A stretch of DNA of 64,000 nucleotides from an uncultured Victivallales bacterium (GTDB lineage Bacteria; Verrucomicrobiota; Lentisphaeria; Victivallales; UBA1829). The DNA lies in assembly GCA_944391115.1 (NCBI GenBank), contig CALXSJ010000016.1, forward strand, positions 24,695-88,694. The letters are read 5' to 3'. Below, piece by piece: positions 63,926 through 64,000 of this stretch. The notes under the pieces are model-generated. The model did no database searches and was not told the DNA's origin. It saw nothing but the letters and a program-made list of their open reading frames with translations. The first letter of the stretch is position 1. Each line of letters opens with the position of its first letter. The translations under genes and the position numbers were made by a program.

Positions 63926-64000
63926 CAAAAAAATTTAGGTTAATACCGCGATGCTCTGCATCGCCAAAAATTGCTTCGTGCAGGACTCTCAGTCCTGCCG
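63926..64000. repeat. 151-bp structured repeat unit, second tandem copy (cut by window end)
   Basis: The 75 visible bases are identical to the first 75 of the preceding unit. The array continues beyond the window. Perfect identity next to 80% identity with the copy at 43718 suggests recent local duplication. Confidence 0.8.

Noticed and set aside
63753..63938. A short rightward open frame running through the repeat unit
   Set aside because: The frame is not kept in the related copy at 43718, while the base-paired structure is, so the repeat is not coding.
63775..64000. Tandem repeats read as a CRISPR array
   Set aside because: Units are 151 bases, identical throughout, with no variable spacers and no cas genes nearby.

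Overview
The window looks like a chromosome segment from a Gram-negative, gut-type member of the Lentisphaerota (Victivallaceae-like). This is an inference from gene content, not from a marker-gene search. The supporting signs are many orphan pseudopilins with a type IV prepilin leader and a C-terminal H-X9-DG-like motif, two DUF4838 proteins, a DUF1565-type parallel beta-helix protein, GntR regulators with sugar-binding effector domains, chondroitinase-ABC-like lyases, and a tmRNA. Base composition and codon style are uniform. I saw no phage, insertion sequence, CRISPR array, rRNA or tRNA.

Layout. 1-5123: the end of an AraC regulator, an MBL-fold hydrolase, two small membrane proteins, and a GntR/oxidoreductase/cupin operon. 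5619-12720: an operon headed by a GntR regulator fused to a solute-binding-protein domain, followed by a secreted protein, a pseudopilin, an M19 dipeptidase and a large secreted beta-helix protein. 13148-17935: an operon (secreted protein, NagA-like deacetylase, alpha/alpha-toroid protein, creatininase-family hydrolase) preceded by a sigma-54 promoter match and two upstream palindromes. 18314-30291: a glycosaminoglycan/fucose locus on the minus strand (pseudopilin, sugar transporter, two PL8 lyases, GH29 fucosidase, discoidin protein) divergent from its likely regulator. 30400-32952: an acyltransferase-like gene and a MarR/nitroreductase pair. 33376-43498: a seven-gene minus-strand operon (GntR, PIG-L deacetylase, pseudopilin, DUF4838, beta-propeller, neutral-ceramidase-like, TIM-barrel isomerase). 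44258-61629: mostly housekeeping genes (ssrA, mreB, lysA, NIF3-like, DUF302, EamA, ligA, flavin reductase, nifS, nifU, proS), interrupted at 47884-53274 by another GntR/pseudopilin/DUF4838 operon. 61831-63687: a heparinase II/III-like secreted lyase. The right edge enters a tandem array of 151-bp structured repeats, one diverged copy of which also lies near 43.7 kb.

How it works together. Four loci share one plan: a dedicated regulator, exactly one pseudopilin next to it, and one or more large secreted glycan-active proteins. Most regulator genes carry an inverted repeat over their own promoter, which suggests sugar-induced derepression. The enzymes (PL8, GH29, heparinase-like, NagA-like, PIG-L) point to host mucin and glycosaminoglycan breakdown. 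The two least explained items are the pseudopilin cassettes and the covarying 151-bp repeat.
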